From Pelagibacterium halotolerans B2 (GTDB taxonomy: Bacteria > Pseudomonadota > Alphaproteobacteria > Rhizobiales > Devosiaceae), in assembly GCF_000230555.1 (NCBI RefSeq), contig NC_016078.1, positions 2,542,001 to 2,606,000 of the forward strand: DNA of 64,000 nt. The letters run 5' to 3'. The notes under the pieces were generated by a model, which was not told where the DNA came from, ran no database searches, and saw only the letters and a program-made list of their open reading frames with translations. Both the position numbers and the translations under genes were made by a program. Of this stretch, positions 52,663 through 61,357 are shown piece after piece. Position 1 is the stretch's first letter; every line of letters begins with the position of its first letter.

Positions 52663-53643
52663 TTATTCCTTGGCGCGCCCCATTTGGCTGATCGCAACCG
52701 CCAGGATAATTATCCCGCCACGGGCAATCAGCTGTTGGGAATACTCGAGCCCCATCAGGATAAGGCCGTTGTTGATGACCCCGATCATGAGCGCGCCGAA
52801 GATCGAACCGATCACCGTCCCGCGTCCACCAAAGAGCGCTGTACCACCCAGCACCGCAGCGGCAATGACGGAAAGCTCGTCCCCTTCCCCAAGCTGGAAC
52901 CGGCCCGATTGCAGCCGCCCGGCATAGAGCATCCCAGCAACAGCGGCGGTCATCGAGGAAATCATGAGCACGGCGAGCTTGATACGCTTTGTGTTGACGC
53001 CCGAGTAGCGCGCCGCGGTCAAGTTTCCGCCTACCGCCAGCACTTGGCGGCCGAACCGGGTGTGCTTGAGCACAATGTGCCCTACGAGCCCGAAACACAG
53101 CATCCACAACAGGAGCGAGGGAATTCCGAAGGGCGTGCCGCCGCCAAAAAACGCGGCATAGCCCATGTTGAGAATCGGAACGGATGCCGTATCGCTGATC
53201 CACATCGCGGTCCCCACCGCAATCCCCATCATCGCCAGCGTTACGAGGAAGGAGGGTATGTTGAGGCGCGTTGTCAACAGACCATTGACGAGCCCCACGA
53301 TCAAGCCTGTCAGTATCCCTGCACCGATACCGAAGAATAGGCCTCCGCTCATCAGTCCCATGGCCGTTGTGACCGAAGCCAGTCCGGCGACCGATCCCAC
53401 CGAGAGGTCGATTTCGCCCGAGGCAAGAACGAAAGTCATAGCAACCGCCATTACGGCGATGATGGCGCTCTGGCGAAAGATGTTGAGCAGGTTCTGGGGA
53501 TGGGTGAACCCGCGGTCGCCTAGGGTGATGGCGAAGAAAATGAACACCGCCACGATACCGAAATAGATAATGTTCTGCCGCCAGGACGACTTGAACCAGC
53601 CAACCAGTCCCGACGGCGAAGCGATACTGAGAAAGTTAGACAT
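52663..53643 (-). CDS. Sugar ABC transporter permease (RbsC-like)
   Basis: Encodes 326 residues from ATG 53643 (AGGAGAGG upstream), overlapping the ATPase stop by 8 bases. About ten membrane helices are visible with the BPD_transp_2 signature: VMAVAMTFVLASGEIDLSVGSVAGL, LNGLL-like GLVNGLLTTRLNIPSFLVTLAMM, GRQVLAVGGNLTAARYSGVN and GGTALFGGRGTVIGSIFGALMIGVINNGL. It forms the membrane channel of a ribose/galactose-type importer with the ATPase and binding protein in the same operon. Confidence 0.95.
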   Translation of the reverse strand: MSNFLSIASPSGLVGWFKSSWRQNIIYFGIVAVFIFFAITLGDRGFTHPQNLLNIFRQSAIIAVMAVAMTFVLASGEIDLSVGSVAGLASVTTAMGLMSGGLFFGIGAGILTGLIVGLVNGLLTTRLNIPSFLVTLAMMGIAVGTAMWISDTASVPILNMGYAAFFGGGTPFGIPSLLLWMLCFGLVGHIVLKHTRFGRQVLAVGGNLTAARYSGVNTKRIKLAVLMISSMTAAVAGMLYAGRLQSGRFQLGEGDELSVIAAAVLGGTALFGGRGTVIGSIFGALMIGVINNGLILMGLEYSQQLIARGGIIILAVAISQMGRAKE

Positions 53644-55207
53644 TAATGGAGTTCCTCTCCTGAAGGACGAGCTGCAGCCTATGTTCGGCGCGCTGGAATT
53701 CGGTTTCCGGTTCGGCTGTTTCGGTCCCTTCACGCGTGAGTTCGCTGCGGTCGACAATCCGCCGCACCGAGCCCTTGTCCAACACCGCTATACGGTCGGA
53801 AACCGCCAGAAGCTCTGCGAGCTCCGAGGATATGAAGATGATCGAGCGCCCTTCGGCGGCCAGGCGCCGAACCAGCTGGATGATTTCGGTCTTTGAGCCG
53901 ATATCGATCCCCGCTGTCGGTTCATCCATGATGAGAATGTCCGGCGCGGCCGCGAGCCATTTCCCGATAACGATTTTTTGCTGATTGCCGCCCGAGAGCG
54001 CATTGGCCGGTAGGCGCTCAGAACTCGTCTTGATCGAGAGTTCCTCTATGGTCCTTTGCGCGAGGCGGGTGAGATCGCTTCCTCGCATGAAGACGCGGCC
54101 TGAAACGCGCTCGAGAACGGGCAGGGCGATATTGTCCTCTATGGAATGCTCAAGAACGAGACCCTGGCGGCGCCGATCCTCGGGGACGAGCGCAAACCCA
54201 AGGGCCTTTGCAGCCCCTGGCGATTCGATGGCGACAGGCTTGCCGTGCAATTCAATGGTCCCCGAGACATCCCGCTCCAGCCCGAACAGAATGCGCGCCA
54301 GACGAGAGCGCCCCGCCCCCATAAGACCGGCAAGGCCCAGAACTTCGCCCCTGTGCAGCTCGAGATTTATGCTGCCCTCGCGTCCCTTAATCGACACGTC
54401 GCGAAGCCGCAGCACAACCTCCTCGCCGGCATTACTCGCCGACATGAATTCGGTCATGTCGCGACTGGCCTTGCCCATGATGTCGGCAATAAGCGACTCA
54501 AGGGAATACTGGGCAATGGGCCGGCTCGCCACCCGTTCACCATCACGCAAGACGGTCGCCATATCGGCGACGCGAAATATCTCGTCCATGCGGTGCGAAA
54601 CATAGATGATGGCCTTGCCTTCCTTCCGAAGAGCCGCCAGCAAATCAAAAAGGATGCTCACTTCCGTGGACGTGAGCGCGGATGTGGGTTCATCGAGAAT
54701 CAGAACATTGACGTTCCGGCTGAGCGCCTTGGCGATTTCCGTGAGCTGTTGCTGGCCGGCACTCAGGTCTGCCACTTCGACGCCCGGGTCGATCGCCACC
54801 CCCATCGACGCGAAGATGTCCCGAGCACGGCGTTCCATTTCGCGATCGGCGATCAGGCCGCCACCCCCAAGCGGCTCCCGCGCCAGAAAAATGTTCTGGG
54901 CCACGGTGAGCGAGGGGACAAGGCTCATTTCCTGAAAGATCATACCGATCCCCAGGTCGGCGGCCGTCCGGGGCGTCAAGTGCGAAACCTCACGCCCGTT
55001 GACGACGATGCTCCCGGCATCGGGGGTTAACACCCCTTGCAAGACCTTGAGAATCGTCGACTTGCCTGCCCCGTTTTCGCCCAGCAGCGCATGGACTTCG
55101 CCGCTTCGCACGGCCAGATCGACACCTTTTAGGGCATGGACGCCACCAAAGCGCTTTGAAATTCCGCGCATCTCCACGGCATAGTCCGACACCTTTGCCC
55201 CCTCCAT
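53636..55207 (-). CDS. Sugar ABC transporter ATP-binding protein (RbsA/MglA-like, two ATPase domains)
   Basis: Encodes 523 residues from ATG 55207, whose start overlaps the oxidoreductase gene's stop region. The first ATPase has Walker A LLGENGAGKSTILK, signature LSAGQQQLTEIAKAL and Walker B VLILDEPTSAL. The second has a degenerate Walker A (GLMGAGRSRL) and signature LSGGNQQKIVIGKWL with ILIMDEPTAGID, as normal for this family. It powers import of a monosaccharide with the permease downstream. Confidence 0.96.
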   Translation of the reverse strand: MEGAKVSDYAVEMRGISKRFGGVHALKGVDLAVRSGEVHALLGENGAGKSTILKVLQGVLTPDAGSIVVNGREVSHLTPRTAADLGIGMIFQEMSLVPSLTVAQNIFLAREPLGGGGLIADREMERRARDIFASMGVAIDPGVEVADLSAGQQQLTEIAKALSRNVNVLILDEPTSALTSTEVSILFDLLAALRKEGKAIIYVSHRMDEIFRVADMATVLRDGERVASRPIAQYSLESLIADIMGKASRDMTEFMSASNAGEEVVLRLRDVSIKGREGSINLELHRGEVLGLAGLMGAGRSRLARILFGLERDVSGTIELHGKPVAIESPGAAKALGFALVPEDRRRQGLVLEHSIEDNIALPVLERVSGRVFMRGSDLTRLAQRTIEELSIKTSSERLPANALSGGNQQKIVIGKWLAAAPDILIMDEPTAGIDIGSKTEIIQLVRRLAAEGRSIIFISSELAELLAVSDRIAVLDKGSVRRIVDRSELTREGTETAEPETEFQRAEHRLQLVLQERNSINV

Positions 55208-55209
55208 GC

Positions 55210-56370
55210 TCAAATCTCGACCCAGCTGCCGCTCTCCCCTGAACGGATCATGGCGTCTGCGATCTGAGAGATTCTATACCCGTCCTCGAAGTTGGGGCTG
55301 GGCTGGGTATTCTCGGCGATCGCCTTGAAGAGATCATAGCACTCGACGATCTTGGTTTCGCCATACCCGATACCCAGCGCCGGGATCGGCCACAATCCCT
55401 CACCGTAGGGATGGGCGGCACCGGTATAGATGGTGCGGAATCCTCGCGCATCAGCCGGATCGTCGGCGAACATGACCTGCAATTCGTCGCGGCGTTCATA
55501 GTTAAAGACCAGAGAGCCTTTGGTGCCGTGCACTTCGAAGGTCAGGTAGTTGTTGCGGCCATAGGCGTTGCGAGAAGCCTCCAGGGAACCCATAGCACCG
55601 TTGGCAAAGCGCAAGAGGGTGATCGTCTCGTCGTCGACATCCACGGCGCCTCGCTCGGCGCCAGCTCCACCTCCGCCCGCTCCGAGCTTGTCCAGGTGCC
55701 CACTGGCAACCGGTCGGCTAGGAATGAGGGTGCGGTTGACCGCGTATACTCCGGTGATTTCGCCCGCGAGGTAGCGAGCGAAGTCCAGCACGTGGGTGCC
55801 GATGTCGCCGACAGCTCCGGAGCCTGCCACGTTCTTCTGGAATCGCCACGAGAGCGGGCTGTCGGGATCGGCGGACCAATCCTGCAGATAGGTGCCGCGA
55901 AAGTTGACGATGTCGCCGATGCGGCCTTCGTCAATGAACTTGCGCGCCAACGCAACGGCCGGCGTGCGGCGATAGTTGAAAGCCACCATATGGATGACCC
56001 CTGCCTCGCGCACCGCATCGAGCATGGGTTTGGCCTCTTCGCCCGTTCGGGCAAGGGGCTTCTCGCAGATAATGTGCTTGCCTGCCTTTGCGGCAGCAAT
56101 GGCTATTTCGGCATGGCTGTCATTGGGTGTGACGATGTCGACAACATCGATGTCGTCGCGCTCGACCACGGAGCGCCAGTCCGCGGAGGATTCTTCGAAC
56201 CCGAACCGGACCCTGGCATCGTCCGCTGCTTCTTGGGTGATATCGACCACCACCTTGCGCACCGGGATGGCCGGAGCGGGCCAGAAAAACATCGGCATCG
56301 CCGCGTAGGCCATGGCATGGGCCTTGCCCATGAACCCGCCGCCGATCATCGCTACATTCATACGCTTCAT
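55210..56370 (-). CDS. Gfo/Idh/MocA-family oxidoreductase
   Basis: Encodes 386 residues. The N-terminal Rossmann domain has GGGFMGKAHAMAY; the family motif EKPLA lies in GKHIICEKPLARTGEEA; the C-terminal sheet domain has VGDIGTHVLDFARYLAGEI and a conserved His/Asp active-site region. These NAD(P) enzymes oxidise sugars or inositols. It lies between the binding protein and the ATPase genes of the importer, so it probably oxidises the imported sugar to a keto form, with the TIM-barrel isomerase as the next enzyme. Confidence 0.92.
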   Translation of the reverse strand: MKRMNVAMIGGGFMGKAHAMAYAAMPMFFWPAPAIPVRKVVVDITQEAADDARVRFGFEESSADWRSVVERDDIDVVDIVTPNDSHAEIAIAAAKAGKHIICEKPLARTGEEAKPMLDAVREAGVIHMVAFNYRRTPAVALARKFIDEGRIGDIVNFRGTYLQDWSADPDSPLSWRFQKNVAGSGAVGDIGTHVLDFARYLAGEITGVYAVNRTLIPSRPVASGHLDKLGAGGGGAGAERGAVDVDDETITLLRFANGAMGSLEASRNAYGRNNYLTFEVHGTKGSLVFNYERRDELQVMFADDPADARGFRTIYTGAAHPYGEGLWPIPALGIGYGETKIVECYDLFKAIAENTQPSPNFEDGYRISQIADAMIRSGESGSWVEI

Positions 56371-56457
56371 TGTCTTGATCCAAATTCCTCTTGTGTGCGC
56401 AGTCGGAGCGACAGCACAGCGCTTGCAGGGAGATGTTTGGTGCCGGTGACGCCGATC

Positions 56458-56486
56458 CGGCGGCCGAAGGGAGGGTCCGGCCGCCG
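56458..56486. terminator. Hairpin between binding-protein and oxidoreductase genes
   Basis: CGGCGGCCG and CGGCCGCCG arms with an 11-base loop. Such stems after a binding-protein gene usually stabilise its mRNA and lower expression of the genes that follow. There is no T-run. Confidence 0.65.
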
Positions 56487-56502
56487 CGATCTCACGCTCG
56501 AG

Positions 56503-57621
56503 TTACTGGCTCATGCTCTGGACGACGGTGTCGGGAGCCGGCTGGGAGTAGACCGTTTCCCAGGCTTCGAGCAGGTTGGACTGCTCGACTGGCAGCGCCG
56601 GCAGGGCAACATAGACCGGAGCGTCCTTGTCGAGCAGCGCGTAGCCGGCGAGCTTGGCCTCGGTCTGCCCCTGGGCGAACGGCTGCTGCGCTCCAAGCCC
56701 CTTGATGTAGCCACCGCGCGCCATGTCGATGGCAACATTCTCACCAAGATCGATGGTAGTGATCACAAGGTCGTCGCGCCCGTTGGCGCGTGCGGCTGCA
56801 ATCACGCCCTCGGCCGGAACATCCCAGACCGCCCAGATGCCGTTGATCCCGGGATTGGCGGTCATCATCGCCGAGGCTGCACGCTCAGCCTGGCCAGTGA
56901 AGTCAGGACCGGCAATGCCCTGCTCGTCCACGATCTCGATCCCGGGATAATTTTCGGAGATCGTCGCCGTGAATGCATCGTAGCGCTGCTGGGTCACAAA
57001 GAAGTCGGCAGCATGGAAGACGACGCCGATCTGCCCCTCGCCCTCGAGGGCCTTTGCCATCAGGTGCGCCGATGCGACACCGTTGCCGTAGTTGTCGGCC
57101 GAAACAACGCTTACGTAGTCGGTGCCCGCCTCCATATTGGCCGGAACATTGTCCATGAAGACCAGTTCGACACCCTGGGCCGCGGCCTGGCGATATGCAT
57201 CGGCCGTCGCCACCGGATCGGTGGGAATGGAAACGATGATGTCGGGACTTTGCGCGAGAATCGTCTCGATGTCCGAAACCTGCTTTTCAGGGGCGAAACC
57301 GGCATCGGTGACGGCGATGACTTCGATTCCCATTTCCTCGAACTGCTGATTGAGACCGTCGATCTGAGCCTGCGCCCAGTCATTGCCGCCATAGTGCATA
57401 ACGATGGCCGCGGTTGCGTTCATGTCCGCGATCTGGGCGAGCTCATCGTCGCTGAGCGTGATTTCGGCGGCAGCCGTCGGCTCTTCTCCGCCCGGGCCTG
57501 TGGACAGGACCCGTTCCGAGAGGGTCGCGAGAGCTTCATCCGGGCTCTGGGCCAGCGCCGCCCCCGTGGCGGTCACGGACAAGAGCGTCGCAGCCATGAG
57601 AGATGTCTTGAAAATTTGCAT
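56503..57621 (-). CDS. Sugar ABC transporter periplasmic binding protein
   Basis: Encodes 372 residues. A Sec signal peptide (SLMAATLLSVTATGAALAQ) is followed by a type I periplasmic-binding fold (AAIVMHYGGNDWAQAQIDGLNQQF, DIIVSIPTDPVATADAYRQAA, LVFMDNVPANMEAGTDYVSVVSADNYGNG, VITTIDLGENVAIDMA, GLGAQQPFAQGQTEAK). It delivers a sugar to the RbsA/RbsC-like pair. The protein at 60175-61173 is a clear paralogue without signal peptide. The sugar is unknown. Confidence 0.93.
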   Translation of the reverse strand: MQIFKTSLMAATLLSVTATGAALAQSPDEALATLSERVLSTGPGGEEPTAAAEITLSDDELAQIADMNATAAIVMHYGGNDWAQAQIDGLNQQFEEMGIEVIAVTDAGFAPEKQVSDIETILAQSPDIIVSIPTDPVATADAYRQAAAQGVELVFMDNVPANMEAGTDYVSVVSADNYGNGVASAHLMAKALEGEGQIGVVFHAADFFVTQQRYDAFTATISENYPGIEIVDEQGIAGPDFTGQAERAASAMMTANPGINGIWAVWDVPAEGVIAAARANGRDDLVITTIDLGENVAIDMARGGYIKGLGAQQPFAQGQTEAKLAGYALLDKDAPVYVALPALPVEQSNLLEAWETVYSQPAPDTVVQSMSQ

Positions 57622-57663
57622 TTGGGTCTCCTCCCGTTGTGCAATCGTTGAAAATGTGAAGTT

Positions 57664-58488
57664 CTAGCCTGCCACCTTATCGAGAAACGCCTTGCTGCGG
57701 GTCGCACCCTCGAATGGGTCGGACCATGCATCGAGTTCAGTGGACACCCAGCCGGAAAACCCGACCTCTTTGAGCGCATCGACAATGGCGGTCATGTCGA
57801 GGTCGCCTTCGTCGAGCGGCGTGAAGCCGAAGGGCTCCCGCTGCAGGCCCTTGAGGTGTACGTAGGAAATCCGGTCCTTGTACTTCCGGATGAGCGCCGC
57901 AGGATCGCCGCCCGCCCCCGCCAGATGGGCCGTGTCGGGACAGAACGCTATGTCGGTCTCGGCGAATATCTGCGCTATTTCGTCTGGCGTTTCGGCGAGC
58001 GTCGACAGGTGCGGATGGTAATGCGGCTCCAGCCCGTGCCTTTCGGCAATGGCCGCAACCTTGTCGAGCCCGGCGGCGGTCTTCTTGTAATCATCGGGCC
58101 GCGGACCTGCACGCCGGCGCGCACCACCGCCGACGACCAGATGTGGCGTGGAAAACTCGGCAGCCAGCGCTGCCACCGCCTCTATCTTGCTAAGTTCCTC
58201 TTCGAGAACATCGTCAAAGATCAGATTGGCGCCAACATAGACAGCCAGAAGCTCGAGCCCTGTGTCCGACAGAAGTGCTTTGAGCTCGGACTTTTCCTCC
58301 GCGTAGCCCAGAAGGTTTCCGTCGAACACTTCCACACCTTCATATCCGGCGCGCGCGATGTCGGACAGAGCCGTGCGCATATCCGCAAAGGTCATGTAGT
58401 TGAGCTGCCCGATCGAGGTGACCCCGACCGGATGCCCCCCCAGGGGGCCCCAGCAATTGGCGTGATACGCCAGCTTCCAGCGCGACAT
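57664..58488 (-). CDS. Sugar phosphate isomerase/epimerase-family TIM-barrel protein (IolE-like)
   Basis: Encodes 274 residues from ATG 58488, just after GGAGGAG; the longer upstream frame lacks a ribosome site. Family motifs are AYHANCWGP, GYEGVEVFDGNLLGY, PHLVVGGGARRR, GLEPHYHPHLSTLAETPDEI, IAFCPDTAHLAGAGGDP and YVHLKGL; Glu, Asp, His and Glu (STELD) supply the metal site. Relatives include inosose dehydratase and 3-keto-sugar isomerases. It is first in the operon with the binding protein, oxidoreductase and ABC genes, and probably acts on the keto-sugar formed by the oxidoreductase. Confidence 0.85.
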   Translation of the reverse strand: MSRWKLAYHANCWGPLGGHPVGVTSIGQLNYMTFADMRTALSDIARAGYEGVEVFDGNLLGYAEEKSELKALLSDTGLELLAVYVGANLIFDDVLEEELSKIEAVAALAAEFSTPHLVVGGGARRRAGPRPDDYKKTAAGLDKVAAIAERHGLEPHYHPHLSTLAETPDEIAQIFAETDIAFCPDTAHLAGAGGDPAALIRKYKDRISYVHLKGLQREPFGFTPLDEGDLDMTAIVDALKEVGFSGWVSTELDAWSDPFEGATRSKAFLDKVAG

Positions 58489-58687
58489 GGCTCCTCCGTT
58501 CGCCGGAAGTGATGCCCGGCGGCGTGTTGGAATTCTTCGTTTGCGGATCTTCGGCGTGTCACGTGCCGCAAGGGCGACACCTGTTTTGCCCGATCCTCCC
58601 TCACACCTCGTAGTTGGGTGCATGGGGGCACTTTTGCTCAGAGAAAAGGGCAAGTCAATGGACATTCTGCATAAGTACGCAAACTTT

Positions 58688-58702
58688 TGCTGATAATCAG
58701 CA
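58688..58702. promoter_or_regulatory. Palindromic operator candidate for the ROK regulator
   Basis: TGCTGATAATCAGCA is a perfect 15-base palindrome in the 316-base gap between the divergent import operon and the ROK gene. A direct repeat GCATAAGT occurs at 58669-58676 and 58700-58707, 31 bases apart (about three helical turns). Both fit a regulator-binding region; nothing else is visible in the gap. Confidence 0.6.
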
Positions 58703-58804
58703 TAAGTCTGATGCTTGCGTGTTTAAGAATGACCATATATCGCTTGAAGTCGCGAATTTTCCGCGCCGAAAGGCTGAACGCGAACCCGCACAGGCAGTCG
58801 AGAC

Positions 58805-60163
58805 ATGAAAGTGGACAGACAAAAAGCGTCTCCACGCCCCGCTTCAAAGGTGCGCGGCCGTTCAGGCGAAGCGGTAGTCAACTCCCTCTCAACGGTCCTG
58901 ACGCTGGTGCGGACTGGAATCGCTAGTACGCGACAGGAGATCGAGCGGGAAAGCGAACTGGGCCGCGCCGTGGTGGCGGACCGGCTAGCCACCCTTACCG
59001 GGCTGGATCTCGTTGACGAAAGCGAACTCGGTGCCGCGAGCGGGGGGCGCGCACCCCGGCTCGTGCGGTTCAATGCAGATATCGGCCGGGTGCTCGTCGC
59101 TACGCTGGACCAGACCGCGCTGGGCGTGGGCATTGCTGATCTCGATGGACACCTGCTCATGGAACACCATGAGGCCATCGACCTTGCGTCCGATCCCTCG
59201 CCCATTCTGAATCGGCTCATTGCGCTGTTCGAATGGGTTCTCGAAAAGCACCAGAATAGGAAGCCGGTCTGGGGTGTCGGGCTGTCTGTGCCCGGCCCCG
59301 TTGCCGTGGTCGAAGGCGCCGATTTTCTTTGCCGGACACCCGAATTCATGCCCGGCTGGGAAGGGTTTCCGTTCGTCGAGCGACTGCTGGTGCATTTTAA
59401 CGCCCCGGTATGGATGCGTTCGAGCGTCGAGACTATGACCATGGGCGAACTCAAAGCCGGAGGCGGCGTGGGTCAGCAGACAATGCTGTTTATCAAGGTC
59501 GGCACCCGCATCGGCGCCGGCATTGCCGTCAACGGAACCGTCTACCGCGGCGCCCAGGGTGCGGCGGGTCTGATTGGACAAATTCCCGTCGCTACTGTGG
59601 CAGGATCACCCACTCTTGAAGCGGCAGCGGGCAGCACAGCCATTGCGGCAGCGGCAACGACCGCAGCACTCAGTGGTCAGAGTCCGTATCTCGCGGACAC
59701 ATTGGACCGCCTGGGCGAAATCACGGCTATCGATGTCGGACAGGCCGCGCAGATGGGCGACAGCATCGCTACTGAACTGCTCTCAAAGAGTGGACGCCTG
59801 ATCGGTGAGACCGTCGCGGCACTGACGAACATGATCAATCCCGCCCTCATCGTCCTGGGAGGAAGCGCGGCGCAGACCAGCGACACTATTCTCGCAGCGG
59901 TCCGCGAAGCGGTCTATCGCAACTCCCATCCCCTCGTAACGCGCGATCTTCGTATTCTGCGCTCACAAATGGGAAGTTCGGCCGGTTTGGTCGGCGCGGC
60001 TGCTGTCGTCACCGAACAGATTTTTTCCACCGCCACCTTGCGTGGCTGGATCACGCAGGGCAGCGTGCTGGACCACCCTGGATTTCAAGATGCGCTCGAT
60101 GCAGCGAACCAGCGCCTTGCGGCAGTGCCGACCCGGCCACAGCCGCCAGCGCCGACCGCATAG
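58805..60163 (+). CDS. ROK-family transcriptional regulator without zinc motif
   Basis: Encodes 452 residues. An N-terminal winged helix (about residues 25-85, TRQEIERESELGRAVVADRLATL) is followed by an ROK sugar-kinase-like domain (LVATLDQTALGVGIADLDGH, WGVGLSVPGPV, LFIKVGTRIGAGIAVNGTVYRGAQGAAG). The usual zinc-binding block (GH...CxCGxxGC) is replaced by GLIGQIPVATVAGSPTLEAAAGS with no Cys. The catalytic Asp region of sugar kinases is also changed (VWMRSSVETMTMGE). It therefore looks like a pure regulator that senses sugar differently from Mlc/NagC. It is divergent from the import operon and followed by the leaderless binding protein. Confidence 0.88.
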   Translation: MKVDRQKASPRPASKVRGRSGEAVVNSLSTVLTLVRTGIASTRQEIERESELGRAVVADRLATLTGLDLVDESELGAASGGRAPRLVRFNADIGRVLVATLDQTALGVGIADLDGHLLMEHHEAIDLASDPSPILNRLIALFEWVLEKHQNRKPVWGVGLSVPGPVAVVEGADFLCRTPEFMPGWEGFPFVERLLVHFNAPVWMRSSVETMTMGELKAGGGVGQQTMLFIKVGTRIGAGIAVNGTVYRGAQGAAGLIGQIPVATVAGSPTLEAAAGSTAIAAAATTAALSGQSPYLADTLDRLGEITAIDVGQAAQMGDSIATELLSKSGRLIGETVAALTNMINPALIVLGGSAAQTSDTILAAVREAVYRNSHPLVTRDLRILRSQMGSSAGLVGAAAVVTEQIFSTATLRGWITQGSVLDHPGFQDALDAANQRLAAVPTRPQPPAPTA

Positions 60164-60174
60164 GGAGAGACGGA

Positions 60175-61173
60175 ATGCCTATTTCCGGGCTTGGCCCGCA
60201 TGGCGAACGGGCGACACCGCCATCAAGTGTAGAGCTTTCGGAGACCGACATCGCGGCATCGCGCGAGCGGGGATTTTCGGTCACCGTCGTGATGCACACC
60301 ATGAACGGGGACTATTCGAAACAACAACTTGCGGGAATTGTGGGCACCTTGGGTGACTATGGCGCCATCGTGCCGGAGGTGGTCGATTGTCACTTCGATC
60401 CTCGCCGACAAGTCGAGGCACTCGACCGACTGATCGCTTCCGGAGTCGACGCGATAGTTTCGATCCCGATCGGAAACGCCGATGTTGTTGAGGCCCACCG
60501 CAGAGTCGCCAAGGCGGGCATACAACTCATCCTGCTCGACAACGTTCCCACTGGACTGCTGCCGGGCAGCGACTATGTGAGTCTCGTTTCGGCGGACAAT
60601 TTCGGGCTGGGCCAGGTGGCGGCCGAGCTGCTCTCGCCCTATGTTCCAAGTGAAGGACACTTGGGTGTGCTGGCGTATGGTGTCGACTTTTATGCCACCA
60701 ACGAGCGCGAGATCGCGTTCGCCAAGTGGATCCAGGCCAATCGCCCCGACGTCCGCATCGCAACGCGCAAATTCTCGGCCATCGAAGACGCAAGGGCCGA
60801 GACCGAAGCGCTTCTACAGAGCGACGCCGACATTGCCGCCCTCTTCGTGGTCTGGGAGGCGCCCGCGATTGGCGCAATGACAGCATTGAAGGCTCAGGAG
60901 CGCTCCGTGCCGCTGACCACTATCGATCTGGGCCGTGACGTCGCAGTCGCCCTCGCCGACAACGCCATCATAAAGGGTATAGGAGCACAACAGCCTTTTG
61001 CTCAAGGGGCGGTCGGCGCCAAGACCACGGTGCGCGCGTTGCTGGGCCATCGGGTTCCTGCCTGGGTCGCTCTTCCCGCGCTTGCGGTAACGCAATCCAA
61101 TGTCATCGAGAGCTGGCAGATGGTCTGGCGTGCGCCGGCACCCAACGCTCTCATTTCGCTCCGCAGAACGTAG
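60175..61173 (+). CDS. Leaderless (cytosolic) paralogue of the sugar-binding protein
   Basis: Encodes 332 residues from ATG 60175 (GGAGAGACGGA). It is homologous over its length to the periplasmic binding protein at 56503: DYVSLVSADNFGLG, TTIDLGRDVAVALADNAIIKG, GIGAQQPFAQGAVGAK and WVALPALAVTQSNVIESWQMVW. It starts with a hydrophilic segment (MPISGLGPHGERATPP) and has no signal peptide. It also lacks a DNA-binding domain. It lies 11 bases after the ROK gene in the same operon, so it may sense sugar in the cytosol for the regulator. The role is inferred; no family name covers it. Confidence 0.8.
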   Translation: MPISGLGPHGERATPPSSVELSETDIAASRERGFSVTVVMHTMNGDYSKQQLAGIVGTLGDYGAIVPEVVDCHFDPRRQVEALDRLIASGVDAIVSIPIGNADVVEAHRRVAKAGIQLILLDNVPTGLLPGSDYVSLVSADNFGLGQVAAELLSPYVPSEGHLGVLAYGVDFYATNEREIAFAKWIQANRPDVRIATRKFSAIEDARAETEALLQSDADIAALFVVWEAPAIGAMTALKAQERSVPLTTIDLGRDVAVALADNAIIKGIGAQQPFAQGAVGAKTTVRALLGHRVPAWVALPALAVTQSNVIESWQMVWRAPAPNALISLRRT

Positions 61174-61357
61174 ATTCGGGGCCGTAACCTGACAGGCACC
61201 TTGCTGGAACGAACTCGGGAAAGCGGACGTTCCGCGTTTACAGGAGCGGCGTCATTTCCGGCCCTTAGCTGGCGCTCGTGTCCGTTGCAGTGAAAGGCAG
61301 CACGGAGCCCAGAGTGACGAATGCTGCACGATGGGCGAATGTCGATGGCCGACCTCA

